The notes: a model not told the origin generated them from the sequence alone. DNA of 36,992 nucleotides from GCA-016699975 sp964515255 (GCA_964515255.1 CAZETL010000002.1:1-36992); one strand, 5' to 3'. Positions 9,055-16,976 are shown, numbered from the stretch's first letter. A program made the numbers and translations.

Positions 9055-9304
9055 TAACTCCTAAAAGAAACACACAAAAACCCTATGGAAGGATCAACTC
9101 GGAGAAAATTGGTCATTACCATCCTTCTCCTCGGCATAGCGATTGTCGCAGCCCTCGCATTCTATAGCTTTTCCAAGAAAGCCCAGGCTCCCGATCTTCC
9201 GACTCCTCCTCCGCTTCCTTCGATGCCAAGCAATCCCCCGGCAAGTTCAATGAAAGGAGAGCTTCCTCCTCCGCCTCCGGCTTTGCCGAGGTGAGGGGTG
9301 GCGA
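8423..9304 (+). repeat. 882-bp near-perfect direct repeat, copy 2
   Basis: Second copy of 6192-7073. The left border falls inside gene B just after a Gly/Ser linker; the right border lies 10 bases after the small-gene stop codon. One synonymous substitution (9283) is the only difference found by reading. Confidence 0.97.
9085..9294 (+). CDS. small proline-rich single-pass membrane protein, copy 2
   Basis: Encodes exactly the same 69 residues as 6854-7063; the one base difference (codon ctg to ttg at 9283) is silent. It follows gene B with the same 30-base spacer. Its TGA stop overlaps a GTG (9291) that could begin gene C, but a later ATG suits the signal peptide better. Protein C has no such small gene after it, so copy number tracks the A and B type tails. 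Confidence 0.7.
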   Translation: MEGSTRRKLVITILLLGIAIVAALAFYSFSKKAQAPDLPTPPPLPSMPSNPPASSMKGELPPPPPALPR

Positions 9305-9332
9305 CGACTCATCAATTCTGCTGATAATGGGA

Positions 9333-10526
9333 ATGACGAATATAAAATTCAGGAATATTTTCTTTCTCTTGGCTTTCCTTGTAGGTACGCTGTTTCCCTT
9401 TGGCTCCTCGTTTGCTCAGTCGATAGACGATGAATTCTCGTCGCGTGCCGCACAGGTTGCTCTTGATGCTTTTCGGCTGGCACTCGAAAGCATGAAAGGC
9501 GATGGGTCGGTGAGCGAACTTTGTTCAAAAGTGGATGCAAGGTGTGATGGAGAGAAAAAAGAGGCTCGAGGGAAGAACTCGTCTGGTGATTTTGTTGCAG
9601 TTTTTCTTGATGATTCCGATGAGCAGCTTGGTTGCGGTGACGGTGTTGCGAAGATCCGATTTATTCGCGTCGAGGGGAGTTTTGCGAACAGCACCCGAGT
9701 GCTTGGAGCGAGGATATCTTTCAGGGAGGAATCTGTTGCAAAATGCGGATCTGCAAATGGATCGTCCTACGAGAATTCGCATATCCCAGAGGCGGATTTG
9801 TGTGAAAAGGGGTCTCCGAGTCCCATTGCAAAATCGAGTGACGGGAAACAGTGGGTATGGCTTTGTATAGCAGGAGACGCCAATGTCTCATGCTCGGCGA
9901 GCGTCATCGATACGAACGGTCTCGCGGGGAAGTGCGGAGATGCCGCGAAAGAGTATCTGCCCGAGGAGAGCGTTTTTTCAGGGCCGTTTTGTTCCAAAGG
10001 AAACTCTCGTCCGGTGGACATAGCTTTCCCGGTTCCAGGAGCATCGGTATCGTGGCGCTGCGTATCGGACGGGTATGAATCGGAGGCTTGCATCGCAAGG
10101 CGTCGATCCTCCGGCTCCACAAATGACTGCTCGCTCATTTCCGATCCGTTCGGAATTCCTGATGGATACGGGCCGCCGTTCAATATGCTCTCATCTGCAC
10201 AGGAACCAGTTCTTACTGTTTCATGCGATCCGGGGAACATTCGAGCGACGGCAGGGAGTTCAACGGCTCAAACATTCGTCTACAATAAGGGGTTTGTATA
10301 TGCGGGAGGCTCATGGCAAAGCATTTCTTTTTCAGGGATGAATGCTACGGGGAATCCGGGGTGGCTTTCGGGTAAGGCGAATTCCTCTCTTCTTCCCGAA
10401 GCGACGGGCGGGGCGGGAAATTTTGTTATTGCCTTTGTCTGTCAATACGTCGAGAATTCCTGGAAGTGCGGATGTCGAGATAAGGCATGCGCCAATAGCT
10501 TTTGGACTCTTCAGAAATACAAGTGA
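9333..10526 (+). CDS. secreted Cys-rich repeat protein C (diverged paralogue)
   Basis: About 397 residues from the ATG at 9333. A start at 9327, or a GTG at 9291, would add 2 or 14 residues in front of a clear signal peptide (NIKFRNIFFLLAFLVG..., predicted cut after FAQ). An acidic region is followed by two four-Cys modules (KCGSANGSS and KCGDAAKEY). The C-terminal module ends in VCQYVENSWKCGCRD and FWTLQKYK, clearly homologous to A and B but diverged at many positions, so the A/B identity is not simply strong constraint on this domain. A hairpin terminator follows at 10564. Confidence 0.75.
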   Translation: MTNIKFRNIFFLLAFLVGTLFPFGSSFAQSIDDEFSSRAAQVALDAFRLALESMKGDGSVSELCSKVDARCDGEKKEARGKNSSGDFVAVFLDDSDEQLGCGDGVAKIRFIRVEGSFANSTRVLGARISFREESVAKCGSANGSSYENSHIPEADLCEKGSPSPIAKSSDGKQWVWLCIAGDANVSCSASVIDTNGLAGKCGDAAKEYLPEESVFSGPFCSKGNSRPVDIAFPVPGASVSWRCVSDGYESEACIARRRSSGSTNDCSLISDPFGIPDGYGPPFNMLSSAQEPVLTVSCDPGNIRATAGSSTAQTFVYNKGFVYAGGSWQSISFSGMNATGNPGWLSGKANSSLLPEATGGAGNFVIAFVCQYVENSWKCGCRDKACANSFWTLQKYK

Positions 10527-10563
10527 ATCTCAATCTTGCGGATTCAGGGATTTGCGGGAATGG

Positions 10564-10598
10564 AAACGGAGGATGATGATCAATCGCCTCCGTTTTTT
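10564..10598 (+). terminator. rho-independent terminator after the secreted-protein cluster
   Basis: AAACGGAGG (10564-10572) pairs perfectly with CCTCCGTTT (10587-10595) across a 14-base loop, and the T run continues to 10598. It ends the gene C transcript and lies upstream of the real tgt start, which rules out the longer tgt reading frame that begins at 10536. Confidence 0.8.
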
Positions 10599-10715
10599 AT
10601 CCTCCTATTGAGGGTTCCCGTAGAATCCTTGTGGGAAGCTGATTCCCATGCTATTTATTTACGAGAGCTTCCGAGAGTTCGGATTGTTTTCCTGGGTAAA
10701 GAGACAAACAAGCAT

Positions 10716-11849
10716 ATGGCTCCGGAGTCCAATACTGAGCGCGGCGGAGAACGCGGAAGAAAAAAATATGTCCGAACCGCACATGGTGCTCTCGAAACAC
10801 CGTTTTTCATGCCGGACGCCACTCGGGCCTCAGTTAGAGGTATTGAAATGAATTCGGTCCGGAATATCGGCATTGAAGCGGCAGTGGTGAATACCTACCA
10901 CCTTATGTTGCATCCGGGATCCCGGGCTATTGCGGGATTTGGAGGAGTTCACCGATTTATGGGATGGGATTTCCCGGTCCTGTCCGATTCCGGGGGGTAT
11001 CAGGTGTATTCATTGATCCATAAGCATCCGGATTTTGGGAAAATTACCGAGGATGGAGCTATATTTCGGTCTCCCCTTGATGGGTCGAAACGACTTTTGA
11101 CACCAGAGAAGTCTATCGATATCCAGTTCGATCTCGGCGTTGATATGATGGTGTGCTTGGATGATCCGAGGCCGAATGATGCTCCCCAAAGCGATCTCGT
11201 CCAGGCGGTTGAACGGACTATTCGATGGGCAAGGCGTTGCAAGGATCGATATGAAGAGCGAGTTATAAACGTAGATCCGAATCGTCGGCCACTTCTTTTC
11301 GGAGTTGTGCAGGGCGGGTTGGATCTCGAGCTTCGTCGGGAATGCGCTTCGGAGCTTGGAAAGATTGGTTTTGACGGATACGGTTTTGGAGCGAGACACA
11401 TTGATAATGATGGAAGTTTCCTTGAAGAAGTGCTGCGCGAGACAGCGAAGGCTGTGCCGGAGACATCTTTGCGATTTGCGCTTGGAGTTGGAACTCCGAT
11501 GGATATCGTTCGCTGTTATCGGCTCGGCTGGGATATGTTTGATTGCGTTATCCCGACACGAGAGGGGCGACATGGCCGCGCATTCGTCTGGAAGCGCGAG
11601 ATGTTGCTTGATGACGATTTCTATGATGCGATCCGTATAACGGGGGAGCAGTTTTCGGATGATCTCAGGCCGATAGATTCGGAGTGCGATTGCCCTGCGT
11701 GTCGAGGAGGATTTTCGCGGGCGTACATTCGCTACCTTTTTTCGAGTGCCGATTCGCTTGGCTCGAGACTTGTCTCTTTGCATAACCTTAGATTTTACGC
11801 GCAGTTGCTTCAATTGCTCCGCACCGGAAGCGAACGGGTGTTTCTTTGA
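10716..11849 (+). CDS. tgt: queuine/preQ1 tRNA-ribosyltransferase
   Basis: About 377 residues. It exchanges guanine-34 of GUN-anticodon tRNAs for a 7-deazaguanine. TIM-barrel landmarks: DSGGYQVYSL (base-binding Asp), LDDP, the nucleophile loop DCVIPTREGRHG, and the zinc site CDCPAC followed by the His of SLHNLRFY. The frame is open back to 10536, but that stretch contains the terminator and looks noncoding; ATG 10716 (T at -1) is therefore preferred. The substrate loop is odd: where characterised bacterial enzymes read GGLAVGE, this one reads GARHIDN (11388 onward). No queuosine biosynthesis genes are in the window. The glyS promoter starts inside its last codons. Confidence 0.9.
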   Translation: MAPESNTERGGERGRKKYVRTAHGALETPFFMPDATRASVRGIEMNSVRNIGIEAAVVNTYHLMLHPGSRAIAGFGGVHRFMGWDFPVLSDSGGYQVYSLIHKHPDFGKITEDGAIFRSPLDGSKRLLTPEKSIDIQFDLGVDMMVCLDDPRPNDAPQSDLVQAVERTIRWARRCKDRYEERVINVDPNRRPLLFGVVQGGLDLELRRECASELGKIGFDGYGFGARHIDNDGSFLEEVLRETAKAVPETSLRFALGVGTPMDIVRCYRLGWDMFDCVIPTREGRHGRAFVWKREMLLDDDFYDAIRITGEQFSDDLRPIDSECDCPACRGGFSRAYIRYLFSSADSLGSRLVSLHNLRFYAQLLQLLRTGSERVFL

Positions 11850-11874
11850 CATTTTTACGATAAAAGGGTAGGAT
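11846..11874 (+). promoter_or_regulatory. sigma-70 promoter of glyS operon
   Basis: TTGACA (11846-11851), 17-base spacer, TAGGAT (11869-11874). It overlaps the tgt stop codon. The predicted start near 11881 is followed by a perfect 10-bp palindrome GGAACGTTCC (11886-11895) before the ATG at 11916. Confidence 0.75.
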
Positions 11875-11915
11875 AAATCAGTTCTGGAACGTTCCGTTCT
11901 AACCCTCACTCATCT

Positions 11916-13415
11916 ATGGATCGGTCACTTGTTACCATGGAGAAGATTGTTTCCCTCGCAAAACGGCGAGGTTTTGTGTTTCCTGGGAGCGATATTTACG
12001 GCGGACTCGCAAATTCGTGGGACTACGGTCCTTATGGATCTCAGCTCAAGAAGAATATAAAGGACCACTGGTGGAACACATTTGTTGAAAGCCGAGATGA
12101 TATTGTTGGCGTCGACGCAGCTATCATCATGAATCCGCGAGTGTGGGAGGCAAGCGGACATATTTCAGGATTCAATGATTTTCTTATCGAGTGCAAAGAA
12201 TGTCACGAGCGAGTTCGCCCCGATCAGCACCTTGATTCGGATAACCAGCGCGTTTTCACGGCCGTCTTTTCGGAGATGATGTTTAAGCGGATGGAGACAG
12301 AGAGGCTTCGGCGCGAGGCGGGGAGCGAACCAAGTCTCAATATGCTGACGGCGGAACAATACGAAAAGGAAGTCGAAGATCTTGGCACGCGAATACTCGA
12401 GGTGCTCCGAACGATACCCTGTCCCCATTGCGGGAAGCGAGAGTGGTCGCATCCGACGCTTTTTAATCTCATGTTTAAGACTTTTGTAGGGCCGACGGAG
12501 GAGTCGGCGAATATTGTGTATCTTCGCCCCGAGACTGCGCAGGCGATGTTTGTGGATTTTCCGCTCATAGCGACGACGTCGCGCAAGCGGCTTCCATTTG
12601 GCGTCGGACAGATCGGAAAGGCTTTCCGAAACGAGATTACTCCCGGAAATTTTATTTTCCGAACGAGAGAGTTCGAACAGATGGAGATCGAGTATTTCTT
12701 TGATCCGGAGAAGCATCCTTGGAACGACGTTTTTGAATCATGGAAAAGCGAGATGGAGTCGTGGATGCGGATGGTTGGCATGGATATGGATCATGTCCAT
12801 CCCACGGAGATACCCGAGGGGGATCGGGCGCATTATTCGTCTCGAACCATTGACTTTGAATTCGACTATCCATTCGGACGAAAGGAGCTTTTCGGACTTG
12901 CGTACCGAACGGACTATGACCTTGCTCGCCATGCGGAATTTTCCCGACGCGACATGATGTGGGAAAATCCTGAGACGAAGAAGAAACTGGTGCCTCATGT
13001 GATAGAACCGACTTTTGGGTTGGATCGCGCACTCCTTGCGATCCTTCTTTCCGCATATGACGAAGAGGTGGTAGAGGGGGGCGAAACGCGCACGGTGCTT
13101 CATCTTGCAAAGTCGATTGCGCCGGTCAAAGTAGCGGTATTTCCGCTTCTCAAAAACAAACCCGAGCTCGTAGCGAAGGCGCGCGAAGTCTTTGATTCTC
13201 TTCGAAAGGATTTTGTATGCGAATTTGATGATAATGGCAATGTAGGAAAACGGTATCGCCGCCAGGACGAGATAGGGACGCCTTATTGCGTAACAATTGA
13301 TTTTGAGACGCTGGATAATGGAACGGTGACGGTGCGGGATCGAGATACGATGCAGCAAGACCGCGTTGCGATTACTGATCTCCGAGAGGTTATGCGCGAT
13401 CGACTTTCGGATTAG
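11916..13415 (+). CDS. glyS: glycyl-tRNA synthetase (homodimeric type)
   Basis: 499 residues; charges tRNA-Gly. A class II synthetase of the single-chain alpha2 type (equivalent to GlyQS of some bacteria and of archaea), not the alpha/beta tetramer. Visible: an N-terminal FPGSDIYGGLANSWDYGP segment, a zinc-like pair of CxxC (ECKECHE about residue 90 and CPHCGKRE about 169), motif 2 AFRNEITPGNFIFRTREFEQ, motif 3 EPTFGLDRALLAIL, and a C-terminal anticodon-binding domain (about 405-495). It has its own strong promoter and starts without an SD. Downstream genes up to rsmI run in the same direction with no visible terminator. Confidence 0.95.
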   Translation: MDRSLVTMEKIVSLAKRRGFVFPGSDIYGGLANSWDYGPYGSQLKKNIKDHWWNTFVESRDDIVGVDAAIIMNPRVWEASGHISGFNDFLIECKECHERVRPDQHLDSDNQRVFTAVFSEMMFKRMETERLRREAGSEPSLNMLTAEQYEKEVEDLGTRILEVLRTIPCPHCGKREWSHPTLFNLMFKTFVGPTEESANIVYLRPETAQAMFVDFPLIATTSRKRLPFGVGQIGKAFRNEITPGNFIFRTREFEQMEIEYFFDPEKHPWNDVFESWKSEMESWMRMVGMDMDHVHPTEIPEGDRAHYSSRTIDFEFDYPFGRKELFGLAYRTDYDLARHAEFSRRDMMWENPETKKKLVPHVIEPTFGLDRALLAILLSAYDEEVVEGGETRTVLHLAKSIAPVKVAVFPLLKNKPELVAKAREVFDSLRKDFVCEFDDNGNVGKRYRRQDEIGTPYCVTIDFETLDNGTVTVRDRDTMQQDRVAITDLREVMRDRLSD

Positions 13416-13484
13416 ATTGATACGGTTGGGTTGATGCGCATAAACGAGATCGGATCAGGAAGACTTAATGATATTTTTCCGTGT

Positions 13485-14753
13485 ATGCAATACGAGAAAC
13501 TGACGCTTCCGAATGGACTCCGTGTTATTCTTGCGCCAATGCCGGAATCGATGACGACGACGGTGTTGATCACGACGGCAACTGGTTCCCGGTATGAGAC
13601 GAAGGAAGAGAGTGGGCTGTCGCATTTTCTGGAGCACATGTTCTTTAAGGGGACCAAAAAGCGGCCGACAGCGCTTTCCATTAGCGAAGAACTCGATGGG
13701 GTTGGCGGAGAGTACAATGCGTTCACTTCGAAAGACCGCACGGCATATTATGCGAAAGTGGATGCGAAACATGCCGCGATGGCGCTTGATATCGTAAGCG
13801 ATTTATTTCTCAACTCAACGCTTCCGACTGAAGAGATAGATCGCGAGCGCGGTCCGATTCTGCAGGAATTGAGCATGTATGAGGATACGCCAGTCCGGCA
13901 TGTCGGAGATATTTTCGAGGCGCTTCTCTACGGGGATCACCCGCTTGGCCGGGATATTATCGGGACGAGGGAGAATATTCGCAGGTTCAAACGCGATGAG
14001 TTTATTTCGTATCTCAACCGGGCATACGTTGCTTCAAATGTTGTTGTTGGCGTCGCCGGAAAGTTTGATGTCGATTGGGCGAAAAGGACCATTGAGGGGG
14101 ATTTCGCGGGGATGCGGACCGGAAAGAATCCGAACCGGGAGAAAATTTCCGAGCATCAGGTCTCTCCCGCCGTTCTTCTCCAAACGAAGACAACCGACCA
14201 GACTCACTTTATACTCGGCGTCCGAGCCTTCGACTTCTTCCACCGAGACAGGCATGCTCTTGCCGTTTTGTCGACGCTTCTCGGAGGCGGCATGTCGAGC
14301 AGGCTTTTCATGGCGGTGAGAGAGCGGCGCGGTCTTGCTTATAGTGTCCACACGGGGACGGATGCGTACCATGATGCTGGGTACCTTGCAACGCAATGCG
14401 GTGTCGAGCACGGAAATCTCGAGAAGACAATCGCTGTTATTTTGGAAGAGTATCGGCGTATCCGGGAAGAAACAGTATCTGAGAAAGAGCTCGTGAAAGC
14501 GAAGGAGAATATAAAAGGCAGCATGTCGATGCATCTTGAAGCCTCCGATGATATCGCGAGCTTCCTCGTGGACCAGGAGAGTCTCAAAGGGGAGATTGTG
14601 CTCCCGGAGCAGCGATTTGCAGAAATCGATGCCGTGTCCGCTGATGATGTGCGTCGAGTCGCAGAAGAAATTTTTCTTCCTGAACGGCTGAATCTCGCTG
14701 TGATCGGGCCGCAGGAGTCGAAAGAAAGTCTTGAGGGTATGCTGCGCCTCTAA
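13485..14753 (+). CDS. M16-family zinc protease (insulinase/processing peptidase-like)
   Basis: 422 residues. The inverted zinc motif HFLEH (HxxEH) lies about 45 residues in, with the third ligand expected in the downstream helix near ELDGVGGEYNAFTSKDRTAYY. The second half is the structurally related inactive domain with GGGMSSRLFMAVRERRGLAY, the usual substrate-holding segment. The frame extends back to 13431, but family members begin close to the TLPNGLRV strand, so ATG 13485 (T at -1, no SD) is chosen. Family members degrade peptides or process secreted proteins; the substrate here is unknown. Confidence 0.9.
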   Translation: MQYEKLTLPNGLRVILAPMPESMTTTVLITTATGSRYETKEESGLSHFLEHMFFKGTKKRPTALSISEELDGVGGEYNAFTSKDRTAYYAKVDAKHAAMALDIVSDLFLNSTLPTEEIDRERGPILQELSMYEDTPVRHVGDIFEALLYGDHPLGRDIIGTRENIRRFKRDEFISYLNRAYVASNVVVGVAGKFDVDWAKRTIEGDFAGMRTGKNPNREKISEHQVSPAVLLQTKTTDQTHFILGVRAFDFFHRDRHALAVLSTLLGGGMSSRLFMAVRERRGLAYSVHTGTDAYHDAGYLATQCGVEHGNLEKTIAVILEEYRRIREETVSEKELVKAKENIKGSMSMHLEASDDIASFLVDQESLKGEIVLPEQRFAEIDAVSADDVRRVAEEIFLPERLNLAVIGPQESKESLEGMLRL

Positions 14754-14762
14754 AAGGAATTT

Positions 14763-14990
14763 GTGAAATTCTCTCTATCTTTTGGCATTTTGCTGAATGG
14801 GAGCTGTTGGGCCTTGTAAAGTGCGGAACTGACAGCAGAAAGCGGAGAAATCGGTGTACGCCTGGCTGCGCTGGTAAATATGCCGCTGTCGGGATGGGAA
14901 GTTAGCATTGATGAAGAAAGCGGTGCATCGTATAGGTTCAAAAGAAATGATCCATCCCATAGACTCTATGAGCAGAGAACAATATATTGA
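14763..14990 (+). pseudogene. possible broken small gene upstream of AI-2E permease
   Basis: From GTG 14763 a frame reads through a hydrophobic start (VKFSLSFGILLNGSCWAL), meets TAA at 14817, then stays open to TGA 14988 with coding-like sequence (AELTAESGEIGVRLAALVN, then GWEVSIDEESGASYRF). An ATG at 14880 could still make the last 36 residues. Neither half is recognised. It may be a gene with a nonsense mutation, or noncoding sequence that merely looks coding. Confidence 0.25.
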
Positions 14991-15999
14991 TGCTTGGTCA
15001 AAGATTTTGTTTCGTGCTGCCGCTGTGGTGGTTGGGCTTTCCTTTCTCTATTTTATTCGCGACATCATCACCCTTTTCTTTGTTTCCATCATCGTGACGG
15101 CGTCGGTTGCTCCGGCTATCGAGCGACTCGAGGTAATGCGGATTCCGAGGGCGCTTGGTGTTCTTTTTGTGTACGCGGTGATTATCGGCATTCTCGTGAC
15201 GGTTGTGTCGCTTGTCGTTCCTGCTGTTTCGGGACAGGTTAGGGAGTTCTCGCTCAATGCGCCGACTTACCTTGAGAAATGGTCTCTTTTTGCAAACGGG
15301 ATAGAGTCATACTTCCGTCTTCACGATGTTTCGATTGGCTCTGATGCGGATACGCCGCCGTCTCTTGAGGCGGGCGGTGCTGTATCGGGAATCTTTTCGA
15401 CGACAGTCGGATTTTTTCGGGCGGTATTCTCCGTCGTTGTAGTGTTTTTTCTTTCGCTCTACATGTCATTTGAACGGCGCGGCATCGACAAAGTGCTTCG
15501 TACGTTGACGCCTGCCGAGTATGAGGATCGGGTCCTCTCATTTTCTCGGAAAATCCAAGATAAGATCGGGCAGTGGATGTTTGGGCAGCTCCTTCTCATG
15601 GCAGTAGTCTTTTCTTTTTATTTCATTGGACTTACGATGCTTGGAATTCCGTACGCTTTTCTCTTGGCCCTTCTCGGTGGACTTCTTGAAATAGTGCCGT
15701 ATGCTGGACCGACCATGGCGGCGATACCCGCTGCACTTCTTGGATTTCTTATTTCTCCGTGGCTCGGCGTTGGCGTTGTTTTTCTCTATATTGCTATTCA
15801 GCAAATCCAAAATCATATCGTGATTCCCCAAATAATGCGGAGGACTGTCGGATTGAACCCGGTAGCGGTTATATTATCGCTTCTTATCGGTGCAAAACTT
15901 GCCGGTGTCGCGGGAATTCTCGTCGCGGTTCCATCGGCGGCCGCGCTCTCAGTCTTTGTCGAAGAATTTCTCGGGGATCGGAAAGGGAAATCCGAGTGA
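14968..15999 (+). CDS. AI-2E family (PerM/TqsA-like) membrane permease
   Basis: About 343 residues from ATG 14968 (T at -1); in-frame ATGs at 14911 and 14947 would add up to 19 residues. Around seven to eight hydrophobic segments are visible: two pairs in the first 110 residues, a soluble insert (about 110-150), then a dense block from about 155 to 330 that includes the typical GLLEIVPYAGPTMAAIPAAL. Members of PF01594 are inner-membrane exporters or permeases with diverse substrates (autoinducer-2, sodium/proton antiport); the family does not fix the substrate. It lies between the M16 protease and rsmI on the same strand. Confidence 0.85.
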   Translation: MSREQYIDAWSKILFRAAAVVVGLSFLYFIRDIITLFFVSIIVTASVAPAIERLEVMRIPRALGVLFVYAVIIGILVTVVSLVVPAVSGQVREFSLNAPTYLEKWSLFANGIESYFRLHDVSIGSDADTPPSLEAGGAVSGIFSTTVGFFRAVFSVVVVFFLSLYMSFERRGIDKVLRTLTPAEYEDRVLSFSRKIQDKIGQWMFGQLLLMAVVFSFYFIGLTMLGIPYAFLLALLGGLLEIVPYAGPTMAAIPAALLGFLISPWLGVGVVFLYIAIQQIQNHIVIPQIMRRTVGLNPVAVILSLLIGAKLAGVAGILVAVPSAAALSVFVEEFLGDRKGKSE

Positions 16000-16022
16000 T
16001 TGGCCGTATTGAAGTATTGAAT

Positions 16023-16760
16023 ATGCTGAAGCAGAAGCCTCTTATGAATGATGAGGAAGATGTCATTCAACTCGAAGACACGGAACTTCCGAATCGAGGG
16101 GTTTTATTTGTTGTTGCGACGCCGATTGGAAATATGGAGGACATAACGCTCCGCGCGCTCCATATTCTCGGTGAGTGCGATGCGATCGTATGCGAGGACA
16201 CGCGTGTCGCGAAAAAACTCCTTTTTCGCCACAATATATCGAAGCCGCTTCTTGCTATCCCGCAGCGGGCGGCGGACGAAAAAATTCGCCGGATTATCGG
16301 CATGCTCGAATTAGGGAAACGAGTCGCGCTCATAACCGACGCCGGGACGCCAGGAGTTTCCGATCCGGGAAATGAACTTGTTGCCTCTGTTTCTGAAAAT
16401 GGTTTTCGGGTCTCGCCCGTACCGGGACCATCAGCGCTTGGAGCGCTTCTTTCAATTGCCGGAGTGAATATGCAGGAATTTCTTTTTAAGGGGTTTCCGC
16501 CGCACAAGAAGGGAAGAGAGACTTTTTTCCGAAATGTTGCTGAATCAGCGGTGCCGATTGTCTACTATGAGTCGCCCTATCGCGTCGTTAAAAATTTGGA
16601 GCTTCTCTCGACACTCGCACCGGAAAAGCATATTATTCTCGGGCGAGAACTTACCAAGATGTTTGAAGAGGTTATTCGCGGAAGCGTTGCGGAAGTGTTA
16701 GCGCATTACCAGAAGAATCCGGGAAAGGTGAAAGGAGAGTTTTCTATGTTGGTTGTCTAG
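16023..16760 (+). CDS. rsmI: 16S rRNA 2'-O-ribose C1402 methyltransferase
   Basis: About 245 residues. A SAM-dependent tetrapyrrole-methylase-fold enzyme that modifies C1402 in the ribosomal P site. The signature motifs are all present: VATPIGNMEDITLRAL, CEDTRVAKKLL, ITDAGTPGVSDPG, PVPGPSALGALLS, and YYESPYRV. ATG 16023 (T at -1) or 16044 are both possible starts; the upstream open frame overlaps the permease and is not used. It is shorter than the E. coli enzyme and ends in GEFSMLVV. The TAG stop is the right part of a CTAG that also forms the left flank of a MITE-like element. Confidence 0.9.
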   Translation: MLKQKPLMNDEEDVIQLEDTELPNRGVLFVVATPIGNMEDITLRALHILGECDAIVCEDTRVAKKLLFRHNISKPLLAIPQRAADEKIRRIIGMLELGKRVALITDAGTPGVSDPGNELVASVSENGFRVSPVPGPSALGALLSIAGVNMQEFLFKGFPPHKKGRETFFRNVAESAVPIVYYESPYRVVKNLELLSTLAPEKHIILGRELTKMFEEVIRGSVAEVLAHYQKNPGKVKGEFSMLVV

Positions 16761-16921
16761 AGCTCGTCTCAAAAATAGTTTTGAAGCGATTCTGAGTATT
16801 TTTCGAGAGCGAAAACTTTGAAAACCAATGAATAACGGCATTATTTCGAAGAGATTTGAAAAGTTTGCAGTTGAGAAAGATAGGAATTCGAGTCATGAAT
16901 GATTTTTGAGATGAGCTCTAG
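16757..16921. mobile_element. MITE-like non-autonomous element with CTAG flanks
   Basis: A 157-bp interior (16761-16917) has terminal inverted repeats of 16 bases: AGCTCGTCTCAAAAAT (16761-16776) against ATTTTTGAGATGAGCT (16902-16917), with one mismatch. CTAG flanks both ends (16757-16760 and 16918-16921), consistent with a 4-bp target duplication of the YTAR kind made by IS5-group transposases. There is no open frame inside. The left CTAG contains the rsmI stop codon, and duplication of the target would keep the same stop. Confidence 0.7.
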
Positions 16922-16941
16922 TTTTTTGATTGCGCTGGCAT

Positions 16942-16976
16942 AAAAAAGCGGAGCTTGGTTGTAATTTCCAAGCTCC
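16942..16976 (-). terminator. terminator for the minus-strand small secreted gene
   Basis: GGAGCTTGG (16950-16958) pairs with CCAAGCTCC (16968-16976). Read on the minus strand the hairpin is followed by a T run (A run 16942-16947 on plus). It is oriented to end the 17338-17018 transcript. From 16761 to 17017 nothing else is visible besides the MITE. Confidence 0.75.

Noticed and set aside
10536..10715. Longer tgt reading frame from 10536
   Set aside because: It runs through a clear intrinsic terminator, lacks Tgt similarity and has a better ATG at 10716.
15759..16022. In-frame extension of rsmI into the permease gene
   Set aside because: It overlaps the conserved end of the permease and does not resemble RsmI.
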